DNA of 64,000 nt from Prionace glauca (lineage: Eukaryota; Chordata; Chondrichthyes; Carcharhiniformes; Carcharhinidae), in the NCBI GenBank assembly GCA_037974335.1, contig CM075760.1:35969609-36033608 (forward strand). Direction: 5' to 3'. How positions within the stretch are numbered: position 1 is the stretch's first letter; each line of letters opens with the position of its first letter. The notes beneath the pieces are model-generated. The model had not been told where the DNA came from. It worked only from the letters and a program-made list of their open reading frames with translations, and did not search any database. The translations under genes and the position numbers were made by a program. Of the stretch, positions 63,691 to 64,000 are shown in pieces.

Positions 63691-64000
63691 ACATTTTTGA
63701 TCACAGTTCAGACTTTGTCTACGAAGTTTGTACACGTAAAGATAACCACTCATGCATTGTTTCTAATTTATTCAATTAATGCAGCAGGTCCCCTTCAATT
63801 AATTACATTCTGATTATCTTTGGTCAGGTTCATTCCATTTCCACATCTTTGTTTTGTGCATTGGTTTTTCCTTGAGCACAACTTGCCTCAAGGTCTCTCG
63901 GGTCAGTTTGTTTGAATATGTGCCACATTGGTAATTTTATAAATATTTCTCAATGGGAAAGGGTACTTCCGGTTTGAGGACAATTGCAATTCCTTCAGCT

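Overview
The window looks like elasmobranch (shark or ray) genomic DNA. I infer this from three things: abundant CR1-type LINE copies, tRNA-derived SINEs of the elasmobranch type, and Penelope-like retroelements; a GPR139-like receptor; and T-cell-receptor variable (V) segments with leader exon, V exon and 23-bp-spacer recombination signal (RSS). The V exons look most like TRA/TRD V segments, so this is probably a V-region part of a TRA/TRD-type locus. No convincing J, D or constant exon is visible.

Layout. 1-23 kb is almost all repeats: a dispersed duplication at the left edge, several LINE copies (one at 3795-5782 keeps a 582-codon reverse-transcriptase frame), SINEs, a diverged satellite, an 84-bp minisatellite of about 12 units (17272-18280), and a 127-bp element at 9493-9619 with a hammerhead-ribozyme-like core and its own target-site duplication. 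23.5-27.5 kb is a nearly perfect head-to-head palindrome of two Penelope-like copies (reverse transcriptase plus GIY-YIG endonuclease), flanked by a 12-bp target-site duplication. 29.2-30.8 kb holds a two-exon GPR139-like receptor on the minus strand, split by one in-frame stop. 27.8-50.6 kb contains scattered tRNA genes and relics (Phe and Asn look intact; Glu, Leu and Lys are degenerate) inside a module copied several times in both orientations.

V cluster (42-63.2 kb). Four V segments look intact: two on the plus strand (44459-44921, 46609-47080) and two on the minus strand (53654-54222, 57322-57759). Three more are relics: plus 42361-42455, plus 60527-60820 and minus 62861-63171. Related segments lie on opposite strands, so some V genes would have to rearrange by inversion. 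The last relic is followed by three evenly spaced 23-RSS-like units with a 63-bp period. CTCF-like motifs lie about 50-65 bp beyond two of the V relics.

How the parts work together: each intact V has its own signal-peptide exon, intron, V exon and RSS, and would be joined by RAG1/2 to J (or D) segments outside the window. The remainder is transposon fill, and the V genes, tRNA modules and other segments appear to have been copied and inverted repeatedly. I saw no retrovirus-like or capsid-bearing element. Repeat-family names are from memory and were not checked against a library.
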